DNA of 22,983 bases from a virus. The DNA is taken from the IMG/VR virus record IMGVR_UViG_3300044712_000171, positions 1 to 22,983 of that record. The stretch is one strand, 5' to 3'. The notes under the pieces were generated by a model. The model searched no databases. It worked only from the letters and a program-made list of their open reading frames with translations, and was not told where the DNA came from. The translations under genes were made by a program, and so were the position numbers. Shown in pieces: positions 1-5,312 of the stretch (positions within the stretch are counted from its first letter, which is position 1; every line of letters starts with the position of its first letter).

Positions 1-87
1 GTATCTTGGAAAAACCACGTAAGGTTGCCGCATCTGTTTGATATGCCCAATAATCCCTTAGATTCGGATTTTAGTATATCGTTTTGA
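1..87 (+). CDS. C-terminal end of an upstream gene (partial)
   Basis: Frame 1 is open from the first base and ends at TGA 85-87, giving 28 residues that finish LDSDFSISF. A promoter begins two bases after the stop, which is how genes end elsewhere in this window. The fragment is too short to identify. It could be chance, but its composition looks coding. Confidence 0.5.
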   Translation, partial: VSWKNHVRLPHLFDMPNNPLDSDFSISF

Positions 88-88
88 G

Positions 89-117
89 TTGACATAAATT
101 CAATTATCAAATACAAT
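89..117 (+). promoter_or_regulatory. sigma70-like promoter ahead of tRNA-Arg
   Basis: TTGACA (89-94), a 17-bp spacer and TACAAT (112-117). The tRNA-Arg gene begins nine bases after the -10 box. The trailing AATACATAC is half of the palindrome seen after other promoters in the window. Confidence 0.8.
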
Positions 118-125
118 ACATACTT

Positions 126-200
126 CTGGCGTTAGTTCAACGGATAGAACAAAGGTCTTCTAAACCTTAAATAGTGGTTCGATTCCACTACGCCGGACCA
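126..200 (+). tRNA. tRNA-Arg(UCU)
   Basis: Full cloverleaf: acceptor CTGGCGT/ACGCCGG with one G-U pair, D stem GTTC/GAAC, anticodon stem AAGGT/ACCTT, loop CTTCTAA with anticodon TCT, T arm with TTCGATT, and encoded CCA (198-200). It reads AGA. Confidence 0.95.
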
Positions 201-207
201 ATTAACT

Positions 208-939
208 ATGAGTAAAATACTAATAACAGGTGGATGCAGTTTCAGCGAATGTATAAGCACCAACATTGATACTTGGCCCAGGCATTTAGCAAAATCATTG
301 CCTGATTATACACATGTTTCTACTGCTATGGGTAGTCAAGGTAATGGCTTGATAAGTCGCAGAGTTATTTACGAAATAGCAAATTACTTGAATAAAGGGA
401 CACATCCGAAAGATATTTTAGTTTGTATCATGTGGAGTGGACCTAATAGGTTTGATTCATATTTTCAGAAATCAGACTCTGATTATAGAAAAAATGCCGA
501 AGGGTGGATGGAGAACCCAACTTCGTTTGTCAAAGAAAACAATAATAAAAATTGGTATATATTCAACCAACACTGGCAAACTAGAATAAACACTATTTAC
601 TATAAAGAGTTGTACGACGGTGTTATGGCACAAATACAAACGTTGGAACATATTCTACGAGTTCAATGGTTTCTAAAAACGAATAACATTGATTATATGA
701 TGACCTCATATATGGGTCATGTCTTAGAAAACGTTAATCACCCTGAGTGTAAATATTTGTACGACATGATTGATATGGACAAATTTTTGCCTATAAAGGG
801 CGAATATGAGTGGTGTAAAGAGAAAGGATCACTACCCTTTCCAAATCTGAATGACCCTCATCCTGGAACAGGTCAGCATGGAGAGTTTACTGAAAAAGTA
901 ATACTTCCGTTTCTAAAAGAAAAAGGATACATCGCTTGA
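208..939 (+). CDS. SGNH/GDSL-like hydrolase
   Basis: 243 residues starting eight bases after tRNA-Arg. The GGCSF motif (Ser11 as nucleophile), the GSQGN segment (42-46), WSGPN (76-80) and a C-terminal DPHPGTGQH (216-224) match the four blocks of the SGNH esterase fold, with Asp216 and a nearby His completing the triad. Proteins of this type occur as small single-domain ORFs in T4-like phages, and their substrate is generally unknown. Esterase or lipase-like activity on a cell-surface acyl group is a family-level inference. No signal peptide is seen, so it is probably cytoplasmic. No good Shine-Dalgarno sequence precedes the start. The stop codon lies inside the -35 box of the next promoter. 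Confidence 0.75.
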   Translation: MSKILITGGCSFSECISTNIDTWPRHLAKSLPDYTHVSTAMGSQGNGLISRRVIYEIANYLNKGTHPKDILVCIMWSGPNRFDSYFQKSDSDYRKNAEGWMENPTSFVKENNNKNWYIFNQHWQTRINTIYYKELYDGVMAQIQTLEHILRVQWFLKTNNIDYMMTSYMGHVLENVNHPECKYLYDMIDMDKFLPIKGEYEWCKEKGSLPFPNLNDPHPGTGQHGEFTEKVILPFLKEKGYIA

Positions 940-964
940 CAATAAATCAAGTCGGTGCTACAAT
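936..964 (+). promoter_or_regulatory. sigma70-like promoter with a palindrome at the start site
   Basis: TTGACA (936-941), 17-bp spacer, TACAAT (959-964). The downstream AATACATGTAT is shared with promoters at 3686, 9483 and 18679 and forms a palindrome over the expected start site. The -35 box overlaps the stop of the SGNH gene. Confidence 0.85.
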
Positions 965-973
965 ACATGTATC

Positions 974-1004
974 GATTGAGAAATCAATCAAACGTTCTTT
1001 AACA
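974..1004 (+). promoter_or_regulatory. boxB/boxA-like antitermination leader, copy 1
   Basis: Hairpin GATTGA-GAAA-TCAATC (974-989) followed by GTTCTTTAACA (994-1004). The second part closely resembles the boxA of bacterial rRNA leaders (core TGCTCTTTAACA), and the hairpin-then-boxA order is that of rrn leaders. Three more promoters in the window have the same pair. A role in Nus-factor antitermination of stable-RNA transcription is inferred. Confidence 0.7.
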
Positions 1005-1007
1005 ATT

Positions 1008-1211
1008 TGTAGTGTAGTTTAGGCTGATGACGGCAATCTGAAAGCAGTCTGAAACTTGACCCCGATTCGTGTAGCTTTGCCGAGCGAAAGAGAAGGGAGT
1101 TGATATGATGGAAACTGGTAGACATGGGGCCGATATTAGGCCCTGCGGGAAACTGCGTGTAGGTTCGAGTCCTACTATCATTTATCAAGTATCAGCCTAA
1201 ACTACATTACA
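1008..1211 (+). other. 21-bp closing stem around a tRNA-like gene
   Basis: Positions 1008-1028 pair with 1191-1211 over 21 bp with one G-U. The loop contains a tRNA-like gene (1099-1182) and an upstream structured segment with CGGCAA pairing to TTGCCG. This resembles the RNase III processing stalks around rRNAs. It lies directly after the boxA element, so it is probably the first processing site of this transcript. Confidence 0.7.
1099..1182 (+). tRNA. divergent class II tRNA-like gene, anticodon position UAU
   Basis: A Leu-type D region (GAAACTGGTAGA between ATG and CAT), anticodon stem GGGCC/GGCCC, a variable arm GCGG-GAAA-CTGC, and a perfect T arm GTAGG/CCTAC with loop TTCGAGT are all present. 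The seven-base anticodon loop is GATATTA, so position 33 is A instead of U and positions 34-36 read TAT. The acceptor stem pairs over only about five solid base pairs (TGATA/TATCA), and no CCA is encoded. It may be a decayed tRNA, a tRNA with altered decoding, or a tRNA mimic. Confidence 0.55.
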
Positions 1212-1217
1212 AATCAG

Positions 1218-1246
1218 TTGACAATAATTCGGTGCTGTGATACACT
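1218..1246 (+). promoter_or_regulatory. sigma70-like promoter
   Basis: TTGACA (1218-1223), 17-bp spacer, TACACT (1241-1246). It is followed at once by a boxB/boxA-like leader. Confidence 0.75.
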
Positions 1247-1256
1247 CATAGCATGA

Positions 1257-1284
1257 GTTGAGAAATCAACATTGTTCTTTAAAA
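1257..1284 (+). promoter_or_regulatory. boxB/boxA-like antitermination leader, copy 2
   Basis: Hairpin GTTGA-GAAA-TCAAC (1257-1270) and GTTCTTTAAAA (1274-1284), spaced as in copy 1. Confidence 0.65.
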
Positions 1285-1319
1285 TTTAAGAATTGTATAT
1301 CCCTGTTAAGTTCAGGGCT

Positions 1320-1409
1320 CTATACACAAACACACTTCAAACAGTGGAGACACGAAAGTGTACAGTCTGTTCCGAAGAAAGAGCTGCAGGATAGTGTGTT
1401 TATGTATAG
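1320..1409 (+). ncRNA. structured RNA closed by a 17-bp stem
   Basis: CTATACACAAACACACT (1320-1336) pairs with 1393-1409 over 17 bp with one G-U. Inside are hairpin ACAC-GAAA-GTGT and an AACAG/CTGTT pair. Just downstream, near 1421-1437, is TGCCGAGCGGTCTAAGG, which looks like the D arm of a class II tRNA without the rest of the gene. Function unknown. It sits directly after leader copy 2. Confidence 0.5.
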
Positions 1410-1484
1410 TGTTTATGTTCTGCCGAGCGGTCTAAGGAAATGAGCGGTACGTAACTATACGAACAAAAACAAAAACAAATTTAT

Positions 1485-1559
1485 GGCGCCATCGTCTATC
1501 GGTTAGGACATCAGGTTTTCATCCTGAGAAGCGGGGTTCGACTCCCCGTGGCGCTTCCA
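1485..1559 (+). tRNA. tRNA-Glu(UUC)
   Basis: Acceptor GGCGCCA/TGGCGCT (G1-U72 wobble), anticodon stem TCAGG/CCTGA with loop TTTTCAT (anticodon TTC), T loop TTCGACT, CCA encoded. Confidence 0.93.
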
Positions 1560-1944
1560 AAAATACTAAGGCAATAACAAGTACTAGAGTAGATGGAAAC
1601 CGACCCCTGCCGGAGCGCGGGGGCTTCAATCAAGTGTGCATTGGTAGTTCAAGCAGATGCGATTGACGATGCTCAAAAGGTAAGTCGGTCCAGTAGGGTA
1701 AGGAAAAGTATTGTCGGCGGAAAAAGCTGCCGAAGGACAGAAGTTAAACGAGCAGAGGCTGACAGTTTAACGCCGTGTAATCCTTCAAAGTTTCTGAAAT
1801 CAGAGGAAAGACAGAGTGGCGACTGTTCACTGCCTTGAGTGCAGTGCAAGCACAAATGAGCTAATTTGTCATGTATCTTATACAGGGCAAAAATCATGTG
1901 TACTGGTTTCGATTTTTATAATGGTGCGTTAATTAGGTTAGAAT
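1560..1944 (+). other. about 385-nt gene-free region rich in hairpins
   Basis: No convincing reading frame. Likely helices are ACCGAC (1599-1604) with GTCGGT (1684-1689), CGGC/GCCG (1715-1732), GTTAAAC/GTTTAAC (1743-1771) and CACTGC/GCAGTG (1828-1846). The last has a seven-base loop CTTGAGT that resembles an anticodon loop. I considered RNase P RNA and tmRNA, but the conserved core elements are absent. This is a candidate uncharacterised structured RNA of up to about 300 nt. Confidence 0.4.
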
Positions 1945-1952
1945 GATAAATA
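1945..1952 (+). promoter_or_regulatory. T4-type late promoter motif GATAAATA
   Basis: It lies 20 nt before the ATG of the HNH gene at 1973, with a purine-rich AGAAAGG ribosome site between. It is one of ten such motifs upstream of genes here. Confidence 0.65.
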
Positions 1953-1972
1953 ATATCAGAAAGGTCTAACCT

Positions 1973-2386
1973 ATGCCAAAGAAGAATTGTTTAAATTGTG
2001 ATACTGAGTTTATGTGGCATCCGTCACAGAGCAGAGGCAAATATTGCTGTCAAAGTTGTTCGGCAGATCACAGATTAAAAGAGTTAATAAAAAGCGGAAC
2101 ATATACAAAGGCTAATGCTTCCTCTTATTTCAAGAGGTTCACTGAGTATAAATGTTCTGATTGTGGTATCAATGAGTACAATGGTAAACCCATTCGATTG
2201 CAAATTGACCATATAGATGGAAACAACAAAAACGATAAGATAGAAAATTATCGTTATTTGTGTCCTAACTGTCATTCCCAGACTGACACCTGGGGAGTTA
2301 AAAATGTCAGTGAGGAAGGTAGGAAAAGAATGAACGAAGGAGGCCATAAAGGCCGACTAGTTCAAGGAAAGATTACGGTGCGTTAG
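1973..2386 (+). CDS. HNH homing endonuclease
   Basis: 137 residues. Two N-terminal CxxC-type knuckles (CLNCDTEF, CCQSC) are followed by the HNH core: CSDCG, then QIDHIDGNNKNDKIENYRYLCPNCHSQTDTW. The core contains the metal-binding His and Asn residues and the structural zinc cysteines. Proteins of this form are free-standing homing endonucleases in T4-like phages. The location between tRNA genes fits insertion at a conserved tRNA target. Its own late promoter and ribosome site precede it. The last ten bases, including the stop codon, overlap the start of tRNA-Asp. Confidence 0.88.
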   Translation: MPKKNCLNCDTEFMWHPSQSRGKYCCQSCSADHRLKELIKSGTYTKANASSYFKRFTEYKCSDCGINEYNGKPIRLQIDHIDGNNKNDKIENYRYLCPNCHSQTDTWGVKNVSEEGRKRMNEGGHKGRLVQGKITVR

Positions 2387-2453
2387 TTCAGTTGGTTAGA
2401 ATACAACACTGTCACTGTTGTGGTCACCGGTTCGAGCCCGGTACGCATCGCCA
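2377..2453 (+). tRNA. tRNA-Asp(GUC)
   Basis: Acceptor GGTGCGT/ACGCATC (one G-U), anticodon stem CAACA/TGTTG, loop CTGTCAC (GTC), CCA encoded. Its 5' end overlaps the stop of the HNH gene. Confidence 0.94.
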
Positions 2454-2458
2454 AGTTT

Positions 2459-2547
2459 CGAGAGTGGGCAGGATGGTAATGCAGCAGATTGCTAATCTGT
2501 CGTTGTAGTGATACGGCGAGTGGGTTCGATTCCCACACTCTCGGCCA
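2459..2547 (+). tRNA. tRNA-Ser(GCU)
   Basis: Class II tRNA of 89 nt. Acceptor CGAGAGT/ACTCTCG, anticodon loop TTGCTAA (GCT), long variable arm, T loop TTCGATT, CCA encoded. Confidence 0.93.
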
Positions 2548-2553
2548 AACAAT

Positions 2554-2628
2554 GGTCAGGTGGCAGAGCGACTATGCATCGGATTGCAAACCCGATTTAG
2601 GTAGGTTTGACCCCTACCCTGACCTCCA
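2554..2628 (+). tRNA. tRNA-Cys(GCA)
   Basis: Acceptor GGTCAGG/CCTGACC, anticodon loop TTGCAAA (GCA). Stem TCGGA/CCCGA has an A31-C39 mismatch next to the loop. T loop TTTGACC, CCA encoded. Confidence 0.9.
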
Positions 2629-2636
2629 AGTTGTGG

Positions 2637-2665
2637 TTGACAACAAACCCTAATTGTTGTATAAT
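2637..2665 (+). promoter_or_regulatory. sigma70-like promoter
   Basis: TTGACA (2637-2642), 17-bp spacer, TATAAT (2660-2665). It lies within the tRNA array and faces the tRNA-Lys genes. Confidence 0.8.
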
Positions 2666-2685
2666 TTAATTTTAAAGGAAATGAC

Positions 2686-2709
2686 ATGAAACGTTCAGGT
2701 AAACGATAG
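2686..2709 (+). CDS. possible 7-residue peptide MKRSGKR
   Basis: ATG at 2686 follows AAAGGAA (2674-2680) at good spacing, just after a strong promoter. The frame closes with TAG 2707-2709, at the edge of a hairpin. It could be a leader peptide or chance. The very basic sequence and the promoter-SD-hairpin order are the reasons to list it. Confidence 0.3.
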   Translation: MKRSGKR

Positions 2710-2749
2710 TGTCATCTTTAGACTTCCAAGTATGGTCTAGGGATGGCAC
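2709..2749 (+). ncRNA. two-tier hairpin downstream of the promoter
   Basis: GTGTCATC (2709-2716) pairs with GATGGCAC (2742-2749) with one G-U. An inner TAGAC/GTCTA helix lies at 2719-2739. There is no U-tract, so it is not a terminator. It may be a small stable RNA or a processing hairpin for the following tRNA-Lys. Confidence 0.45.
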
Positions 2750-2776
2750 GTAAAAGAAAATTCTAATACTGCTTAT

Positions 2777-2850
2777 CCCTCGCAAACATTAAGGTGATGT
2801 AACCGGCTCTTAACCGGTAAAACACGGATCGTTACCGTGGCGTGGGACCA
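2777..2850 (+). tRNA. divergent tRNA-Lys(CUU)
   Basis: D stem ACAT/ATGT, anticodon stem ACCGG/CCGGT with loop CTCTTAA (CTT), T stem CACGG/CCGTG and CCA are present. Odd features are an acceptor with a T4-T69 mismatch (CCCTCGC/GCGTGGG), A at position 8, and T loop ATCGTTA instead of TTCGANN. It may be poorly functional or specialised. Confidence 0.75.
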
Positions 2851-2855
2851 TATTT

Positions 2856-2932
2856 GGGTTCATAGTTTAACGGCTAAAACATCAGACTTTTAATCTGTAA
2901 GACTCCCGGTTCGAATCCGGGTGGACTCACCA
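2856..2932 (+). tRNA. tRNA-Lys(UUU)
   Basis: Acceptor GGGTTCA/TGGACTC, loop CTTTTAA (TTT), T arm CCCGG-TTCGAAT-CCGGG, CCA encoded. This loop is repeated in the Y-like RNA at 8393. Confidence 0.95.
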
Positions 2933-2961
2933 AGCGATTTTTGATAAAATTGAACTGTAGG

Positions 2962-2969
2962 CATAAATA
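2962..2969 (+). promoter_or_regulatory. T4-type late promoter motif CATAAATA
   Basis: 28 nt before the start of the HNH gene at 2998, with GTGAGAG as a possible ribosome site. Confidence 0.55.
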
Positions 2970-2997
2970 AAGTATAGTCAAGTGAGAGTTCAATATT

Positions 2998-3570
2998 ATG
3001 AAAAATTGCCCAAAGTGTAATACACCGCACGATAAGCCTGGAATATTTTGTTCTAGGAAATGTGCTAACAGTCGAGTTTTTTCCGAAGAAAGCAAACAAA
3101 AGAAAAGTGTCGTGAACATCGGTAAGACCGCGAGAAAAACCCCCATTTCACCAGAAGAACGAGCAAGTAATATTGCCAAAACAAAAGCCTGGGCACTGAA
3201 CAAATATAAGACTACCCCGTTTGAACAACTAGGTAGTGAGAATAGGAAACGCAGGGTCTTGGAAGAACAAGAAGGCAAGTGTAATCATTGTGGAATTTCA
3301 GAGTGGAATGGTAATCCTCTGGTGCTTGAGTTAGAGCATAAGGATGGAAACACTAAGAACAATGAAAGGTCTAACTTAGAATGCCTTTGCCCTAATTGTC
3401 ATTCACAAACAGAAACATGGCGGGGAAGAAACAACAAGAAAGAAAAGGTAAGCGATGAACACTTACTAGAAGCCCTAAAGTCATACGACACCCCATCTGA
3501 GGCTTTGCGAAGTTTGGGGTTAGCGGACAAGGGAGCTAATTACAGACGAGTTAAAAGATTGCTAGGGTAG
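2998..3570 (+). CDS. HNH homing endonuclease with NUMOD-like segment
   Basis: 190 residues. An N-terminal zinc knuckle (CPKCNTPH, FCSRKC), a lysine-rich middle with SPEERASNIAKTKA (like NUMOD3 DNA-binding modules), then the HNH core CNHCG, ELEHKDGNTKNNERSN and CLCPNCHSQT. A C-terminal helix-turn-helix-like tail (EALRSLGLADKGANYRRVKR) may help target recognition. The core is close to that of the HNH protein at 1973, so the two are probably related copies with different flanking modules. Confidence 0.88.
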   Translation: MKNCPKCNTPHDKPGIFCSRKCANSRVFSEESKQKKSVVNIGKTARKTPISPEERASNIAKTKAWALNKYKTTPFEQLGSENRKRRVLEEQEGKCNHCGISEWNGNPLVLELEHKDGNTKNNERSNLECLCPNCHSQTETWRGRNNKKEKVSDEHLLEALKSYDTPSEALRSLGLADKGANYRRVKRLLG

Positions 3571-3588
3571 AGTCAAGTCCCTGTGCTT

Positions 3589-3672
3589 CTACCATATAAA
3601 AATACATTAGTTGGTCATGAGTGGCTGAGTGAAGATTGGCAAACCAATCACTAGTGTGTTTCTATATGGTAG
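3589..3672 (+). ncRNA. structured RNA with a closing stem of about 22 bp
   Basis: Positions 3589-3611 pair with 3650-3672, starting with the perfect CTACCATATA and continuing with two G-U pairs and one mismatch. The apex holds GAGTGGCTGAGTGAAG, which resembles a Ser-type D arm, and hairpin GATTGG-CAAA-CCAATC. No T arm or CCA is present. It looks like a tRNA fragment captured in a long hairpin. Function unknown. Confidence 0.5.
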
Positions 3673-3685
3673 GCAACAAAAGTTG

Positions 3686-3714
3686 TTGACAATAAATCAA
3701 AATATATGTACAAT
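3686..3714 (+). promoter_or_regulatory. sigma70-like promoter with palindrome CAATACATGTATTG
   Basis: TTGACA (3686-3691), 17-bp spacer, TACAAT (3709-3714). CAATACATGTATTG (3711-3724) is a perfect palindrome over the expected start site and may be an operator. Confidence 0.85.
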
Positions 3715-3725
3715 ACATGTATTGA

Positions 3726-3754
3726 CACTGAGAAATCGGTGATGTTCTTTAAAA
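3726..3754 (+). promoter_or_regulatory. boxB/boxA-like antitermination leader, copy 3
   Basis: Hairpin CACTGA-GAAA-TCGGTG (3726-3741, one G-U pair) followed by GTTCTTTAAAA (3744-3754). Confidence 0.65.
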
Positions 3755-3772
3755 ATTGAAGTATAAGACAAG

Positions 3773-3888
3773 TTCTTATACTCGCGTACATAAACGTATA
3801 GGCCATACGGATGTGAGCGGACACAGCTTTGCCCGGATACGAGCAAGGTAGACAATTTCAATATTGTAAGTGTACGCGGGTATAAGAA
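3773..3888 (+). ncRNA. structured RNA closed by a 17-bp stem
   Basis: TTCTTATACTCGCGTAC (3773-3789) pairs with 3872-3888 over 17 bp with one G-U. Inside are CGTAT-AGGCC-ATACG and ACAAT/ATTGT hairpins. It follows leader copy 3 in the same arrangement as the element at 1320. No tRNA is recognisable inside. Confidence 0.5.
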
Positions 3889-4019
3889 TTTGGGAGCATA
3901 GTCTCTTTAGAATAACTGTAGTGATACAGCCAAAGCAGAATCGTCCTACACGACTGCGCCAGTAATGGTTCATCTCAGCCTGACTGACCGTAGTAAATCG
4001 TGCTGACTTCAATACAAAA
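3889..4019 (+). other. gene-free segment after the structured RNA
   Basis: It contains hairpin CTGTA-GTGA-TACAG (GNRA loop) and no good ORF. It is probably a continuation of the transcript from the promoter at 3686. No further function seen. Confidence 0.3.
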
Positions 4020-4027
4020 GATAAATA
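4020..4027 (+). promoter_or_regulatory. T4-type late promoter motif GATAAATA
   Basis: It ends five bases before the ATG at 4033, and no ribosome site fits between. If active, the mRNA would be leaderless or nearly so. Confidence 0.5.
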
Positions 4028-4032
4028 AGTGT

Positions 4033-4674
4033 ATGACTTACTATCTTTATAAGAAAACGCATAATCAAACTGGTCTCAAATACTTGGGCAAAACTGAAAG
4101 TGATCCTTATACCTACAAAGGTTCCGGAACACGATGGAACAATCATCTAAGTGTTCACGGAAATGATGTTTCAACTGAGGTTTTGCGTGAGTGCGAATCC
4201 AATGACGAAATTCGGCAATGGGGAGAATATTACTCCACATTGTGGAATGTTGTTGAAAGCGATGAATGGGCTAACTTGAAGGCAGAATCAGGTGATGGTG
4301 GTTCATATCCGCACCGTGAAGAAACCAAACAGCGTTTGAGTCGGGTCAAAAAAGGACTTCCGGCACATAATAAAGGCGTCAAGTGGTCGCAGGAACGCAA
4401 AGACAGACAAGCAGGAATGAACTCTGGAGAGAACAATCCAATGTTTGGTCGCCGTGTGGTAAACAATGGCATAGAGAATCTTGTTATTCAAAACACAGAT
4501 CCTATACCAGAAGGTTATGTAGCAGGTGCTATTCAAAAGATGGGAAACAAAAAAGGTCGCCCCGGTGATTCAAATCCTAACTTTGGCAAGCACTGGATTA
4601 CTGACGGTGTTGCTAACAAAATGATCGGTCGTCAACAACCAATACCGGAAGGTTGGCGTAAAGGAAGAATGTAA
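4033..4674 (+). CDS. GIY-YIG homing endonuclease (Seg/Mob-like)
   Basis: 213 residues from ATG 4033. The N-terminal YYLYKKTHNQTGLKYLGKT and YKGSG are the two beta-strand motifs of the GIY-YIG nuclease. Lysine-rich NUMOD3-like segments follow (REETKQRLSRVKKGL, and ENNPMFGRR repeated as DSNPNFGKH). Two copies of an NNG...IPEGY/W motif (VNNGIENLV...PIPEGY and ITDGVANKM...PIPEGW) form the C-terminal half, as in many phage Seg-type enzymes. It lies between structured RNAs and probably targets this array. Confidence 0.85.
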   Translation: MTYYLYKKTHNQTGLKYLGKTESDPYTYKGSGTRWNNHLSVHGNDVSTEVLRECESNDEIRQWGEYYSTLWNVVESDEWANLKAESGDGGSYPHREETKQRLSRVKKGLPAHNKGVKWSQERKDRQAGMNSGENNPMFGRRVVNNGIENLVIQNTDPIPEGYVAGAIQKMGNKKGRPGDSNPNFGKHWITDGVANKMIGRQQPIPEGWRKGRM

Positions 4675-5207
4675 CCAGTTTCTGTAACACTAGAGGCTAC
4701 TGGGCCCTTCATGATGATGTGTTGCGGACTAGATGAGTTTCGGTGAGTAGTAGGGTCTTGTTGAAACCGACTCCATACTTCGGTATGTTTCAACGAGTAA
4801 TACGGGTATAACCTAAGGGCGATGGCAAGCCTCCCGTAGCCACCATACTGAAACACATTGGTGACTCTCGTATGAGGGTTATTATCTGGTTACAGGTGTA
4901 ACAGTGTGTTTCAGTATGGTGTAAACCAGAAGGCGGTTTCTGTTTTCCGTAACAGCTTTAGCAAGCACCTGTAAAGGACTTAAAACAGCGTACTGCTACA
5001 TTGACAACGAATGTCAAGCTGGAGAATGTAACCAGCAATTATTATAAAGCATATTCCATTGGGAACATACGTCACCGACGCATTCCAAAGAGTGCCCAGT
5101 TCTGTGTGTAATGTGCTTCATAATAGTTATTGTAAAACACATTTGGAAGATTGTGTACTGATAAGATCAGTGAAAGACTGACTAAAGTGTGTTTCAGTAT
5201 AGTAAAT
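4675..5207 (+). other. about 530-nt gene-free region of strong hairpins
   Basis: No ORF with coding character. The best elements are CCATACTGAAACACA (4843-4857), a perfect 15-bp match to the inverse at 4905-4919, and a GTTGAAAC/GTTTCAAC helix capped by CATAC-TTCG-GTATG (about 4760-4797). GTTAC-AGGT-GTAAC lies within the 15-bp stem. AAACACATTT (5135-5144) pairs with 5185-5194. The string GTGTGTTTCAGTAT occurs at 4906 and again at 5188, just before tRNA-Tyr. Probably one or more structured RNAs or tRNA-processing stalks. Confidence 0.45.
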
Positions 5208-5294
5208 GGAGATGTAGGAAAATTGGTAACCCCAGTGGACTGTAAATCCGCCGCCCGCAAGGCACTACTGGTTCGACTCCAGTCGTCTCCACCA
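5208..5294 (+). tRNA. tRNA-Tyr(GUA)
   Basis: Class II bacterial Tyr tRNA. Acceptor GGAGATG/CGTCTCC, stem GTGGA/TCCGC with loop CTGTAAA (GTA), variable arm GCCCGCAAGGC, T arm ACTGG-TTCGACT-CCAGT, CCA encoded. The same anticodon loop appears in the Y-like RNA at 13919. Confidence 0.95.
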
Positions 5295-5312
5295 AACATA
5301 AATCTACATTAT

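Noticed and set aside
1021-1060. Hammerhead ribozyme (CTGATGA ... GAAAC)
   Set aside because: The two core motifs occur, but the segment between does not form stem II and the flanks do not give stems I and III.
3589-3672. Rho-independent terminator
   Set aside because: The long hairpin lacks a U-tract and has structured loop content.
5151-5312. N-terminal extension of the PP-loop protein
   Set aside because: The frame stays open through tRNA-Tyr by chance; coding starts at the first ATG after the tRNA.
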